From positions 1 to 64,000 of the forward strand of contig WHUZ01000065.1 in assembly GCA_015179045.1 (NCBI GenBank): a stretch of 64,000 nucleotides of DNA, in the 5' to 3' direction. The notes under the pieces were generated by a model. It ran no database searches. It was given only the letters and a program-made list of their open reading frames with translations, and was not told the DNA's origin. The stretch comes from Kalaharituber pfeilii (taxonomy: Eukaryota; Ascomycota; Pezizomycetes; Pezizales; Pezizaceae). Each line of letters opens with the position of its first letter. Positions within the stretch are counted from its first letter, which is position 1. Shown piece after piece: positions 12,001-23,758 of the stretch. A program made the position numbers and the translations under genes.

Positions 12001-12628
12001 ACATCACCCCGTCAGTCTCTTCCAAACCCTCAACAACAACCGCCCTCGCTCTCCTGCCCCCAACCTCCGTCACCCGTATTTCCACCTTCCGCCTCGAAGC
12101 CCCCTCTCTACTTCCACCAGCTCCGTGCACATCCACCTTCACTAACGCCGGACAGTCCACTGTCAATATCTGCCTCGCCATGTCCTCTGTCCACAAGCCG
12201 CTGGCCCAGTTCCCCCTTGTACCAGAATTGCCACAGCCATCAACCCTCTCTTTCCACCTTTCATTCTTAAAAAGTGCAGCGTCCGCGAACGCCAGCATCG
12301 CGTTGTGGCACAGTGGGATGGGCTGTGATGCAGCGCTCATTTTCTGCAGGATAGCGCTTGACCGGCGAATGCCGGCGCCGGGGGCGTAGACGTTGTCGAT
12401 TATCGCGACAGGCCGCTTGTCGAGGCTCAGCACGTCCAATGCGTATGAGCCCAGTAGCGAGTGCACCTGGCTCTGCTTAGAGGTCATTGGGATCGTGCTT
12501 CGGTTGATAATGGGTGATGGAAGGAGCGAAAGTGGGTCTACGGATGATGATGATATCAATTCGAGTGGAGAAAACGGGGGAGTACATGGAGGATTGGATG
12601 GCGAGACGTTGCGTTCCGATTCGATCAT
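9084..12628 (-). CDS. Hybrid histidine kinase with PAS domain and receiver (one intron)
   Basis: Predicted CDS is complement(join(9084..9379,9454..12628)), 1156 aa. The 74-nt intron (9380-9453; GTGAGT...GCAG) splits the receiver domain. Order: a poorly conserved N-terminus (1-320); a coiled coil (about 325-365); a PAS domain (365-490); a dimerisation/H-box with FSHELRNP (His518); an ATPase domain with N box (NLLTNAIKF, 645-653), G1 (DSGIGIS, about 726), F box (FNRFEQ) and G2 (GGSGLGLFI, about 754); a Pro/Ser/Thr-rich linker (795-955); and a receiver with VEDN (963-966), phospho-acceptor Asp1017 (LMDMEMP) and, after the intron, Lys1073 (ISKP). It autophosphorylates on His and passes phosphate to its own Asp, feeding a phosphorelay. 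All catalytic residues are present. No transmembrane segment is evident, so a soluble sensor is likely. The stimulus is unknown, and further 5' exons cannot be excluded. Confidence 0.93.
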
Positions 12629-12764
12629 GGTTTGTGGTTGGTGGCGGGGAGACTGTGAGGAAGAATATCTTTATAATATGTGAAAATATTGCTAGATAGG
12701 AGTGGATGGATATAATAATGTCAATTGTATCAAGATGCTTTGACTCTTTGGCGATTATGCGTCT

Positions 12765-13082
12765 TCAAGGTTCGCAAATGCACTCCCGCTCCTTGCATAC
12801 TCTGGGTGATAAGATGTGGTCCGATTTGACAGCCCCGTCCGCGTCCTTAGCAAGGCATTCCCTGTATATTAACTGCCTGGATCCTTTCCTCCTCTCTTCG
12901 AATTCCTGAAACTTGATCTCCCTCAGTCCAGCTATCTCACTTGCAAGCTGCCTCCAGGTGTTTAATTCGTCCGCAGATAGTTTTCCGGGCGCTGATTGGA
13001 TCAACGCAACTTGTGATGTTTTCTCGGGCCTCACGCCTTCCTTGCACAAGAAATCCAAGTTCCTCGTCAACCAAAGTTGCAA
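12765..13082 (-). CDS. Hypothetical protein fragment upstream of the kinase
   Basis: A 105-codon minus-strand frame of ordinary composition with charged helical segments (ELNTWRQLASEIAGLREIKF near the middle), ending CKERECICEP. I do not recognise it. A stop lies about 15 nt upstream of the first Met, with possible coding sequence (QLQLW) just after it. It may be the last exon or a broken piece of a gene, or a chance frame. It lies about 140 bp upstream of the kinase start on the same strand. Confidence 0.3.
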   Translation of the reverse strand: MQLWLTRNLDFLCKEGVRPEKTSQVALIQSAPGKLSADELNTWRQLASEIAGLREIKFQEFEERRKGSRQLIYRECLAKDADGAVKSDHILSPRVCKERECICEP

Positions 13083-16000
13083 CTGCCGTCGTCAAAAAAG
13101 CTCGATAGTAATTCCACTTGCGCCGGAACCCTTGAAAATGGAAAAATGACTCCTCCGATCGGAAGAACGTTGACTCTTATCAAATTCAAATATGAAGCCC
13201 AATTTCTGCGGGGGAACTTATATTTGGTAAAACCTCCTCACTCCAGTGCCGGCAGAATTTAGTGGCGTGCACTGTCTCTCCGTTCACTGGCCTGAATTGT
13301 ACTAATGAACCGACACTAAAAGACAAAAAACACATCATAATCAGCGACCCGTTCTAGCTTCTCGATTGCGCTACCAGCAAAACTTAAGTAACGAAATATG
13401 ATAGGTTATCTCTGCCACCGCTGGAGGAAGCAAGCCTTCGCGCAAAAGAATCTCGCCTCGTAGAGACCTTCCCCCAGACTCCGCCCCACTTCACAGCCGA
13501 CATGCACCCAAGCTCCAGTTCACATGCACACTCCGTATTAAACCGCAAGAGGGCTAGCCCCTCGCCCTGTACCTTTACCCCCTGTGCCGCGCTGGCGGCG
13601 CGGCGACTTATGTCATCATAAACACTTGCGAATGTACCGCTAATGACCTCGCGGAGAATTTCTCGATGTGAACGCCCAGAGCGCAGCTATACAAGCACTA
13701 TAAAACTGCAGCTCCGGGAATGCAACCAGTGCTAACTAGTTGCCTTGCCTCTAGCAACAGCTCAATACAGTTCGTGAAGAGCATGCGCCACTGTGTCACG
13801 CTGCCGGTTAAAACCCCAGAAACGGTTGTTTTGCTGGTCCGCACCGTTCTTGTGTTGCAGGACGACGAGAGAACTCGAGTCGCTTGGTCCACTGAAGAAT
13901 ATTGAGGTTTTTGGTATACAATGAAAATAAGAAAAATTAAAAACAAAAATAACTCACCCTTCTATATTATGCAATATAGCTCGGGATTCGTTTTTTGTTG
14001 TTGCGTGCCTTGTATGACTTGCCGTTTATGCTTGTATGGTTTAAGTTGCGAAAGTATTGCGTCGTTCCGTCATTTGCTAGGTCCTGAGAAGTAATAAACG
14101 AGCGGAAAAAAAAAAGTACGCCAACCCCCCACTTCGAGGCGACTCCAAAGCAGAAGCTCACAATAGTATTCAAACTGAACAGACGAACGAGTGAGTCTAT
14201 AATGGAAGAAAACTGCTGAAAGAAAAGAGAGGCAAGCCACCAAGTTAAGCTTTTCAATCTTTCCCTTCTGCTGACACAAAAAAATTTCAACTGCAACCTG
14301 CATCGAGGTAAATCAAGTACACGTACTCATTCTAGGGGGTGCTCAGACATCTCCGGAAGTTGAGCAATCCTCTCCACCCCCGGGAACTGGGGGCTGCCGT
14401 TATTTCGGTGTAGGGCAGAAGAGTGCCTTAGATGAGCTAGTGTAACGAAGCAGACTCCATTAGCCTGGTTGCCGGGGCAAGGGCAGGAGGGTTAAGGCGG
14501 CTTGCTCCGCTTACCGTGCTGCAACGAAACGAACAACTAGTTGAGGGCTCAAAATCGCTAAGCACAATATCTCAGTGTTTCCATTGCAAGCCGAGTGCCT
14601 ACTTGAGCAGACTCCAGATCGGTTTCCCTATCACTCGCTGCGCATGCATCGGTGCATCAGTTCGTGCACTCTCAATGTCTTCAGTTGAGATTTTTTTTGC
14701 TTTTTTTTTTTTAGAAAAAAAAAGGTCTCCACAGTGGCTGGAATGTTTTAGGTATTTTTGTGCTTTACATCTCCGGTTAAAGCGCATCTCGGGGCCGCCG
14801 CAAGACAGGTGCCAAAAGCAGGCCACTCAGATTCCGGGTAAATTACCCCAGGGCCATTGTGGGGAACGTAAAGCTTGCTGTACGCGGTTGCGCGAAAGGT
14901 ATTGCCAACAAGATACCCGTCGCATTTGCCTAGGTATACAATGGTATCCTAGAAAATGGTATGGAACGACTACGGCTATCAATTCTCATTCTAACCAAGG
15001 GAGAGACGAGAAATTGATGTCTGACTTTTGCATTCTAGGCTAAATTCAATATACTGGCATCGCGTTCGCCTCGAAATGTCGATCAACCGATCTCCAGTAA
15101 TGTGCAGATGCACACATCAACCGCCAAGTGGCTGCAGTTCAACGCCTAAACAGAAAGATAACGGTTTCATATTGGGAGTATTAATTACTTGGGTCAATTA
15201 CGGTACCCCACAGTGAGTAAATTCTTGATAAGGCGGTGCATGTACAGGCTCCTAACCCCTTGCGGATAATATGTACCCACCCGCAGCAGCTGGGACCCAT
15301 GCAGGAAAGGGTTCCAGAACATAAAGCCCATTTTGTGAAGGGTCCAGAACAAACATTGTGGAGCAACCTGTAATCCGTCCACCAACGCACGAATTCCACA
15401 CTTTGGCGTTCACCTGCATTCGGAGCCAGGTAGGCTGGGGAAAGAACCCTGCACCTTACGTGGATGTGGAATTGAATGTACAGGCTCCACTTAATCAACG
15501 CTAACGGGTGATTTGATCCTGGGGCAAAGACAGGACACGTAATTTCGCTGTCAGCTTGGTGGTTTCGAGCTTGCATTGTCAATATCCCATTTTGTTTGCC
15601 GTATCCGGAGGTTTGGAAAAGTCTCAATTCCTCCGCTCCTCCGTACTATTTGTGATTACCCGCATGTGTAGTTCACATGCTCTTGAGTTAGATTTATTAT
15701 TATCATTCTAATGGAGTACTACTATTTACTCCTTACATAGAATAAAGTACAACCACCGGCTTCCGCCCTTGCTACCTGATCTGATATGATGCAAAATCAT
15801 GATCATAAACAGTAACTTCGATTTGTAAAAATTACAATCTGCAGCACTGGACCCCACATGTCTAACACAAGGCTTACAAATTGAACACTCCAGCCTCGGA
15901 GCGACAAGACTACATATGTACAATTCTAAGTCTTGAAATCCGGGCCTGGAACTCGAGTCTCCGTCAAGACGAGAAATATTGGACCTATTCTCAAAATCGC

Positions 16001-18782
16001 ATTTGTGTCTGTTCACCCCCACAATATTTCCAGGGAATATCTACAGCATGTCTGAAGGGCGCGGGGCGAGTGGAAAGAAGCAGAATTTGTCACTGAGTCA
16101 GGGGCGCTGAAACCATCTGGTACAAGATCAGAAACATCCTACCCGTCAGCCACGTCTATCACACGCCAGACGGTTGCCATGCGATGCAAGTAATAATGGC
16201 CGAAATAAAAACGGACAGAAAGAACGAATGGTTACCATCTGGAACATGATTCGGACATATGCCCGATTTATGATAATGTTTTACAATAAGACTGTAGTCA
16301 TCGCAGCAATCAAATAATTTACCTTCAAGCCCTAAATCCACCAAGCCCTACACCCAGTAGTACTTCCCACGTAAACTGTAAACTGGAATCTGCCAAACAC
16401 TAATTGAAAAATTTCTCTTCAAATCTCATGGCTTTGCTCCTAATCTGCCCCTTTTAAAAACAAAATCACATGGTTTTGTTTTATTTTGACATTGGCATAC
16501 AGGACAGAGGGGACTGCATGTACAACAGAGCCACAATCTTTACATTGGTCTGCATGCTGGTGAGACCTCACAAGATTCGTGATTCAGCGTGCATGGTGTT
16601 CCTCTAACCAAAAAGCTACCATCTTTACCGAGAAGTTAGAGACAGCCGTTATTTGCAAAGATATCTAGAGTATTAGAAAACCAATAGTTGAAAACCTTTA
16701 TCGACGTTCCACAAGCATTGAATTTGGCGAGGATTTCATCGTCCAAAGGGGATAAAACCAGAGCACTCTCGAAACGGTATCAGTCACTTCTTACTCACAA
16801 TCATTAAGCTCTAGAGCCTGCTGGCCTATCGGTCAGTACGTAACTTTGATGCAATTGAAGCAGCTTCCCTTGTGTACCCAGGAACATCAAGTTTAAAATT
16901 GGAAAGAATCGCGAAGAAGCGAGGCGGATCACAACTTTTAGCGAAGTGATATAAATCCTGGCTTTTGAGGTATGTACTCGGGGGTAAGGGTAAGTCTTCA
17001 AAAGCGCATACAATGCGACAGGGATAGTTGCTAGGATGAAGTCCACCTGTTTGTTATGTAATACGGTACTTGTTACTCTACAGGCATTTCTTACACGCTT
17101 CGCACAGCTACACGCTTTGATGTTTATTTTCAACAAATGGAAACTCCGAGCTCGGCGCGCAAAAATATTGGTCATGAAACCCACAATCGAGAGACTACTT
17201 GAGTAAAGCAGGTCTGAATTATTACTTTACATGATGAATGCACAAATGGAGTGGAAGAGTTTCAAAAGATTGGGATAAAGTGATAAAAGGGAGGCTCCTG
17301 TCATTAGTTAGAAGTGTGCTGGATCAGCTTCGCTGTTATGGTACTCAAATAGGAATTCTGCAACACCTTTTAACTTGTATGCAGTTAAAAAATACATGTG
17401 TCGTATTTTGTGTGTCAATCCCATCGACAAAAAGTCATACCTTCTTTACTTTTTACCCCCTGTCGAGTGGTGTACATTAAATGCATGCATAGCGCTTCTG
17501 AGTATTTTCCCCTACCCCCGAGTAGCGTACAGTACTTTACGGTAGGCTGCAGTTCGTGCACGTGCTGGTTGCTAATGCTCGTTCCGCCGGACCAGCAAAG
17601 GAGTAAAAGTAGTCCACATTTGGTCAAAGCATTATCCCTGAACTGGCATACATCCGATGCACCCCCAGCCCCCATACAAAAAAATTCAGTGGCTACATAA
17701 AGGCCGCACACAAAAGGGGAGGAGAATCCGCTTCCGGATGTGCATATTTTTGTAGATATTCCCATGTGCACCCCCTACCATCTTTACCATAAATCATTAC
17801 CTCCTCTCATCAGCTACTCGCTCACGGAAGTAGCGACATAGATGTACTGTATGAAGTAAAAGCGACCAACCACGACAGCATTAGCCCCTGACTGCACGAT
17901 AAAACCACTTAAGAAAGGAAATGCTCCGACCTTGTAATTTAGAGATTCCATTGCCTATGGTGGAGTGCACCTAGAAGGGACCACTTACATCCACGTTTGA
18001 AGACCTTCTACGTTACCAAACCACACCTGAGTAAAAACCTAAAGGATATCAATATGTAGTATTTTGTCTGCTCTACAAATCTATGTCATCTACTTGGAAA
18101 AGAAATTAAGGAGTGAGTAGTAGAAGAAGATTGAAATGGAGGTACTTTGAATAGGAAAGCTGAAAAATGCAACGTGCCAAGTACGCTAGATCCTTACAGG
18201 AGAACCCTACTCTATTTGGAAAGGATCTACATACTCCTTTGTTACAAACATCTCAATATACGTGCATAATAGGTAAACATTCATACAAAATGTCAATAAT
18301 AATACTTCGAAGTTATACTCTCAATTATTGTGAGTATAGCATTTTGCAGCTGCTCACAAAAATTCATCAAAGTTGAGCTCACAATAAAAATAATGATAGA
18401 ATAATACTAAATGCCCACGCGCTCCAGGTTGTCTGGTATTGGAAGGCCTTTTGATTGCGAAGATGAGATAGCAAATGTGAGTGTATTGCGACCGACGCCT
18501 GAAGTACTTCAAACTCCTGAAGCCACTATTATCCAGGTATTCTTGCTTACGGCGGCTAATTACCCCTGCCGTCTAATGTGCTAACATTCCGGAGTCAGGG
18601 GTCCAGAAAGGAACTACCCAAGTCAAAGTGCGATATACAGTATAAATATATTTTTGGTATCGGAATATTTATTTTCCTGCATGCTCATCCTAAGACAATT
18701 GCAATGGTAACTTCCGTGCTGTGATGGCTCCCTGTTGCTAGCATTGCGGGCCATTACTCCCTCAAACCTGAGAGGAATTAGG
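13083..18782. other. Long stretch with no supportable gene
   Basis: Open frames here (for example 14516-15043 plus, 15181-15627 minus, 16804-17184 minus) have no motif, no conserved pairing and no convincing splice context. A GC-richer segment at 13430-13690 may be regulatory. A small T/A inverted tract at 14690-14724 (poly(T), then AGA8) could fold, but it has no LINE tail signature. Confidence 0.5.
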
Positions 18783-19115
18783 ATTATGGTTGAGGGCGTC
18801 TTCAATCGCACATCTTGATCCTAGATTTCAACACCAATCACGGACGTAGTAAAAATCGTAAAAATCTAAAACTCTTAAAAAGAGTTAAGCCTAAAGTACA
18901 TGTAATTGCCACTTGCTTTTATCCACCACTTGCTGATGATTTTTCTATACATATTCCTGAAACTGTTTAGTTCCATAAGTGTATCTATTAGAGTATGCAT
19001 TAAGAAATCGCATACAGTGCTCATAGTACTGAAAAAGTAGAAGCAGTACTACGGAATGTAAAGAAGCAGGTACTGTGCTTCGTAAGCCTTCATTCTGAGA
19101 GGTATCACACAGAAT
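18783..19115 (-). pseudogene. Degenerate DDE transposase C-terminal end (Tc1/mariner-like)
   Basis: On the minus strand this segment parallels 41822-42385 over about 330 bp. Its translation retains STMSTVCDF, ELNSFRNMYRK and KWWIKASGNYM, matching the end of the transposase fragment described at 42150-42525. Only the tail of the protein is present and there is no catalytic residue. It is a dispersed copy of the same DNA element. Confidence 0.55.
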
Positions 19116-19159
19116 ATGCTATACTTGTGAGAGAATGTATGGTGTTATTGTGTAGTAGA

Positions 19160-19298
19160 AGGCGGAGCGACGCCACCCGCATCATGGAGGAGTCCGCGGG
19201 CACCACATGTATTTAGGTTGTAAGGTTGTTAGTTTGCTTTGGCTTTCTTTCCTTAATAAAGACCCTCGCCATAGCCCATTGGGCGGCATGCGAGTATG

Positions 19299-19324
<26 letters not shown>
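19160..19324 (+). mobile_element. LINE family B 3' end (3' UTR hairpin plus tail)
   Basis: It contains the CACCCGCATCATG...CCGCGGGCACCACATG hairpin block shared with 4900-5351, 22904-23241 and 31627-31856. This is followed by the tail B hairpin (GCCC-ATT-GGGC inner stem) and poly(A) at 19304-19324. The flanks AGAAGGCGGAG (near 19157) and AGAAGCGCAG (after the poly(A)) are only similar, so the duplication is uncertain. It appears to be a 5'-truncated member of the ORF1-only group. Confidence 0.7.
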
Positions 19325-19329
<5 letters not shown>

Positions 19330-19330
19330 G

Positions 19331-19530
19331 CAGTATTCCGTACAGTAGAGGGTGAGGAGGGAGAGCGGAAGGCGCACTATTCTGTGAGGTAAAGGCAGGA
19401 GCAAGCGAAAAGCAAGAGACCCAGTATTCCGTATAGTATAGGGCAACGGGAGCGAAGAGCGAAAGGTGTGGTACTAGTATTCCGTGCGGTAGGGGGCCGG
19501 GGAACGAAGGGCGAGGGGGGTGGGAAAAAA
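19331..19530 (+). repeat. Degenerate minisatellite, ATTCCGT unit, about four copies
   Basis: Four units of about 45-55 bp each begin AGTATTCCGTRYRGTA (second unit ACTATTCTGTGAGGTA) and continue with a purine-rich GAGCGAAGRGCGA run. Two related units lie at 42538-42612 and one at 51102-51137. The sequence 3' of the last unit (GGGAAAAAA...GTAAGCAAA...AAGCCGT) also recurs after the LINE at 54399-54450, so a larger dispersed repeat is involved. Confidence 0.65.
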
Positions 19531-20707
19531 AGGGCTCGTATTAGTAAGCAAAATGAAGTATTACATGTGTCGGTTAAAGCCGTTCTCAACAAGGCACCCA
19601 GAGCACGAACTAGTCGCATTTGGTTGCCCCAAGCAAAATTCTATCATCACACTCAAAAGGAATTCTCCGTATCCAGTACTCTCAGAATGTGCAAGCACAC
19701 GCTTAGTGTAATATCTGCTATTGCTATCTTGAAGCTTTTGGGACATTAAACTGCGATTGCAACAAGTTCTTTAACCCAAAATCCGTTAACCCTTCATTCA
19801 GCGAGTGCAATGATGAGTTTAGATACAGAAGCATACACACTAGGCAGATACAGTACATTGTAATTTGCCTCCTTCGCATCTTCTCATAGCTATGGTCGAA
19901 CGAAAGGGCCAAAATTTCCTTGTGACTGTCTCAGGACAACTTTTTAATACTATGGCAGCCACCGATAGTTAACCACCGGTCAGTCTAACTTCCTAGGTCC
20001 GCGTACAACACCATGCCTGCTAAACAAAGGCAGAGAAGAACGGAGACTCAAAAAAAAAAAAAACATTTACCTACTGCACGTTTAAGACTCGTCCCATTAA
20101 AATGATTAAGATGGTCTCGAGTTCTCGTTCCCATATCCTGAGTCGTGTCGGCATGGCCTGGCACCACGAATGAACCCTGAGGACAATGGACACAACTGGA
20201 AATCAGGCGGATTATAGTTTACTTCGACAGATTGCTCAGCCTGGAGGAATTGCCCTAGGCCAGCAGATGTCGTGGATATTATAAGCAAGCACTCATACCT
20301 GCTAATACTCCCATGTTTCAAATGTACCTGTAAATACGACTATGAGAGACGGGATCACGAAACCGCTGCCTAATGTTCAAAACCCAGGTCTCAATACCGT
20401 CCTTTTATTGTACTGTTGATTTCTGTCCAGCAGAGGAGTTTTAACAGAACACTGTCGCCAAAAGTTAGCGAGTTCGTAGAACGTCACGGACGTCATGAAC
20501 ACTCATGATCACATACTGTGCTGGAATGCCTATAGGGCTCTCCTTTTGTACTTTTGAACTTCCCCCCAAAAATCATAGCGTATATGCCAGCATAGGTATC
20601 GAAGGCTACCAACTTTGGAACTGCCAAATCGGAAAACTAGTCATGGGTGCGAAACACATGTCGCAATTACAGTAGAGGCTAACGATATTTGGTAACATTC
20701 TCGGGCT
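19531..20707. other. Unassigned sequence
   Basis: No coding or structural feature is supported. Short frames overlap on both strands without motifs. Confidence 0.5.
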
Positions 20708-20715
20708 CGCATTTT

Positions 20716-21293
20716 TTTTTTTTTTAATCATTACTCGCATGCCGCCTAGAAGGCTATGGCGAGGCTTAGTTAGATACATAATGGTTGGGAAGGTGAATAA
20801 AGGGGAAAAGATAAGGAAAGAAAAAGAAAAGAAAAGATAGAAAATTCCCGTCTCCCAATCCAACAGTTCCGCCAGTTTGAATCCCGTCTTTAATGTCCGT
20901 TCTGCCTTAGTCTCGGCCTGCCCACTCCAACAGTTCCACCAGTTTGTCTCTGTCCCCGTCTGACTTGGGGGGTGTCCTTAGATCTGTCTCTCCTCCTGGC
21001 CATTTCCGCTTCCATACTTCGCACTCTTTGAGTATGTGGGCGGTGTTTTCCAGGTCCCTGCTGCACCATCTGCACTCCGGGCTGTCGGGTTTCCCGATCT
21101 GGTGTCTCCATTGTCGCAGTCCTTTGTTGCCCAGGATGCCGGCGAGGGTGGCGACCGCGGTCCTGGTCCCCAATCGTTGTAGTGGTCGATAGTCTAGGCG
21201 TAGCCTGTTTCGTTCGCTCGCTCTTCGTGACCTCGCGAGCTGGCGCATGTCCGCTTCCGTGATTATCTCGTCCTGGTATTGCAGGGCGGGGCG
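20716..21293 (-). mobile_element. LINE family B, 5'-truncated, with open ORF2 C-terminus
   Basis: On the minus strand, an uninterrupted frame runs from the truncation point to the stop at 20907. It shows ERNRLRLDYRPLQRLGTR, TLAGILGNKGLRQWRHQIGK, a zinc finger CRWCSRDLENTAHILKEC, KRKWPGG and LVELLEWAG. A 3' UTR, tail B hairpin (inner stem GCCT-TCT-AGGC) and poly(A) follow. The flanking repeat CGCATTTT lies at 20708-20715 and 21294-21301. It is the least damaged ORF2 C-terminus of family B in the window, although only about 130 residues remain. The zinc finger is thought to act in nucleic-acid binding during integration. Confidence 0.85.
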
Positions 21294-21453
21294 CGCATTT
21301 TGTTCCACACGCTTTTGCTAGGTCTCGTAATATCTTCGGAGTTCATGTATGCCGTTTCTTCCTGTTGGAAAGAAACACCTGATATGATCCTTCATGAAAC
21401 ATCTATGTAATCTCAGTTGCTCGTTCCTAGCTACGCATTTCTCTAAACGCGGC

Positions 21454-21950
21454 TTTTTTTTTTAAAATATTTATCGTTACTCATACCACCGGGAGGGCTA
21501 TGACGAGATTACATACAAGAAAGCTTAATTGACAACTAACGAACCGCACAGAAATCCCCAGCATCAGAGCTAGTGCAACTCAGTCTCATCTGCCCACGCA
21601 TGTCATCAACTCCACCAAGGGGTCCAATTCATCCTCCTGAGGCATCGTGTGGTCGCATTATCGCATCCCAGCCACCCCGGCCACCTCTTCATCTTCTACA
21701 CCTCGCAGTAGCATCAAATATCCCTCGCCATAGCCCATCAGGCGGCACGCGAGTAATGAAAAAAAAAAAAAAAAAAAAAAAAAAAAGCATCAAATATGAG
21801 CTGACGAGTCTTTCTCCACCCCACACCGCCTACATTCTGGACCAGCCGCCTTACCCTATTTTATATCTCCAGGCTTTTAGTCCCTTCCTCGCTATAGCGG
21901 AGTCTTCCCTCGATGGGGTAACTAAGTTCTTTGGTCTCGTTTCCAACACT
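21454..21950 (-). mobile_element. Old LINE family B remnant, 3' part
   Basis: Poly(T) and a decayed tail B (21454-21515) are followed on the minus strand by ORF2 C-terminal traces: DPLVELM near 21600, KRWPG near 21680, CRRCGVE near 21825 and GLKAWRYKIG near 21870. Several frameshifts are present. It is interrupted by the tail-only insertion at 21722-21785. Its 5' limit is unclear, and the frame at 21861-22154 may include more of it. Confidence 0.65.
21722..21785 (+). mobile_element. LINE tail-only insertion (family B), 64 bp
   Basis: It starts at CCCTCGCCATAGCCC and ends in poly(A). The perfect 12-bp duplication AGCATCAAATAT lies at 21710-21721 and 21786-21797. It is inserted within an older LINE. 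Confidence 0.9.
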
Positions 21951-22439
21951 TAAGGCTGAGGCGGCTAATATACAACTTTCGGCTATATGGATTGCTCCTT
22001 TGTACCTTAAGCCCTGCCCTAAGCTTCCACTCTCCTCAAAAGCAACTGCCGATAACACACCTGCCGAGTTGCAATCCATACCCTCGCTTGCGTCCGGTGG
22101 CCTGTCGACCCCTAGGCCCCCACGCTGAACTCGAAGCACAGGCTTTCTAAACACGTCTTATCTTCATCCTCATTACCTACGCATACTTTCCAAACAATTA
22201 TAACTCCTGTCAAATTCGCGATAATTGTTTTAGCTCTGCTTGTCGAACGTGTGTATGCGATAACAGTGTCCAACTGTCAACTCAATGGTGGCGTTTATAA
22301 GCTGCATGAGAGGTTGCTGAAAGAGGTTTGGGAGGGGCAGTGGATACAAAGGTAGGGGAAGGTGTCTAGTGATTGAGCTTGTAACAAGAGGCCATAGAGC
22401 ACTGGGTGCTCAAGGTGTGTATGTAGATTCCGTAGTTAG

Positions 22440-22536
22440 TTGTCCCAAACCTGGCCCGGGTATATGGGTCCCTGCCATAGGCTGGTAGCCTGTATGCGGG
22501 GTTACGTGAATAAAAAAAAAAAAAAAAAAAAAAAAA
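22440..22536 (+). mobile_element. LINE A2 tail with poly(A)
   Basis: It contains CCTGCCATAGGCTGGTAGCC...GCGGGGTTACGTGAAT followed by poly(A) to about 22536. The upstream part (22310-22440) may be LINE 3' UTR. The only candidate duplication is ATAGAG (near 22393 and after the tail), which is too short to fix the 5' end. Confidence 0.65.
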
Positions 22537-22903
22537 TAGAGAAATATAGAATTTAGGTATGGACTGGAATATGAGCCAGGAAATGGGTTATCCAGAATCT
22601 TTCTAAAGATGGATTTAATACCTCGGTTCCGTAGAATTAAATTTAGGTACATTTACTGAGCCTGCTTTCAAGGTTTTATCTGCAAGTACGGGTTTTCATG
22701 AGACTACGGTACCTGACGGCCGAGCTATTGGCTGAACAATAATCTGGCTAGTGTTTAACTGGGTGCGACGGATTCCTGAGATCGGGAGGGTGACAAGGAT
22801 ATTTTGGCTCTCCTTTCAATACCATCCGTCGTAGCCCTTCCTTCCTTTCTTTTTCTGTTCGACAGCCCACTGCTTTCAACAGAAATAACTACCCTTGACT
22901 CTC

Positions 22904-23241
22904 AGATGGCTACGTAAGAAGACAATCCTACTCGAGGAGGGCAAGACAAGTTCCGTGGTAGTTACCTGGAGACACCAACGGAAATCGGGAAAGTCAGACT
23001 CGGAGGAAGGTGGTTGAAGACCAACGTGTATGAGACAGACAGGGGAAGGAAGTAGGAAGGTCACAGACACGACTCTGGGTGTGTTTAGCTACCCGCATCA
23101 CGAAGGACACGCGGGCAATACATGTATTTAGTGTTAGTTTGGTTTTTCCTTTTCTTTCTTCTTTTAGTTAACTTATACCTCGCCATAGCCCATAGGGCGG
23201 CATGCGAGTAATGATATTAAAAAAAAAAAAAAAAAAAAAAA
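22904..23241 (+). mobile_element. ORF1-only LINE derivative, tail family B
   Basis: This 338-bp insertion has the duplication ACCCTTGACTCTC at 22891-22903 and 23242-23254. It begins in the last 50 codons of ORF1 (VRLGGRWLKTNVYETDRGRK and stop at about 23055). It continues into a 3' UTR with ACCCGC...GCGGGCAATACATG, a tail B hairpin and poly(A). As at 4900-5351, no ORF2 lies between the ORF1 stop and the 3' UTR. A frameshift disrupts the first third of the ORF1 piece. Confidence 0.85.
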
Positions 23242-23420
23242 ACCCTTGACTCTCTTACTTTTGTGCGTTCAAGTTGAACATGTCCAGGATTTAGTGATAG
23301 GTTCATAACTTTGTCCTAAATTCTGAGGTATGGAAGAGAACCACATGAACGAATTGCCTGAACGTTATCTCACGATTGACGGATTCGCATTTACAATGTC
23401 AATAAACACCGTCAGAAGTC

Positions 23421-23758
23421 AAAGACTCCTGCAATCTGGCCGAGCAGTTGTGGTACATGGAGTAGCGGTGATGAAGAAGCTTGGGAAAGTAAGAGATTGG
23501 ATGGAAAAGGCGAACCCGTGGATGGGGAGGATTGTCTCAGCAAGATGGTTGGTGAATAAAGAAAGACGGGAGGGAAAGAAGACTAGCTCGATTGTTATCA
23601 ACCTAGAGGGGGAGGTAGAATCAGATAGTCAAACACCAGCGAAGGTGCGGTTATCAGGCAAATGGCACCACTCGTGCCTGTATGCTTGGGATGGAATCAC
23701 GAAGGTGGACAGAAATGGGAAGGGGAGAGAGGTGGAGGAGATGGACATGATTGCTTGA
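23421..23758 (+). pseudogene. LINE ORF1 (Gag-like) C-terminal fragment
   Basis: About 112 residues are open from the insertion point to the stop. Landmarks are GRAVVVHGVAVMKKLGKVRDW, IVSARWLVNKE, KKTSSIVINLEGE and VRLSGKWHHSCLYAWD. They align block for block with the minus-strand ORF1 piece at 5072-5351, although the two carry different LINE tails. The open frame seems to start at 23330, but bases before 23421 are flanking target DNA, so that start is an artefact. The expected role is binding LINE RNA; no RNA-recognition or zinc-knuckle motif is visible in this part. Confidence 0.7.

Noticed and set aside
14340..14420. Segment with GGAAGTTGAGCA resembling part of 5S rRNA
   Set aside because: Only about 18 nt fit the 5S internal region. 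The following sequence does not match, and no paired 5' and 3' ends were found.
14516..15043. 175-codon plus-strand frame
   Set aside because: The composition is irregular with a poly(F/K) stretch from a T/A tract. There is no motif, and the frame looks like chance.
15181..15627. 148-codon minus-strand frame
   Set aside because: There is no recognisable motif, the residue use is Cys/Ser/Trp-rich as in chance frames, and no splice or promoter context is seen.
23330..23420. Upstream extension of the ORF1 frame including its ATG
   Set aside because: The target duplication at 23411-23420 shows that these codons are flanking DNA read through by chance.
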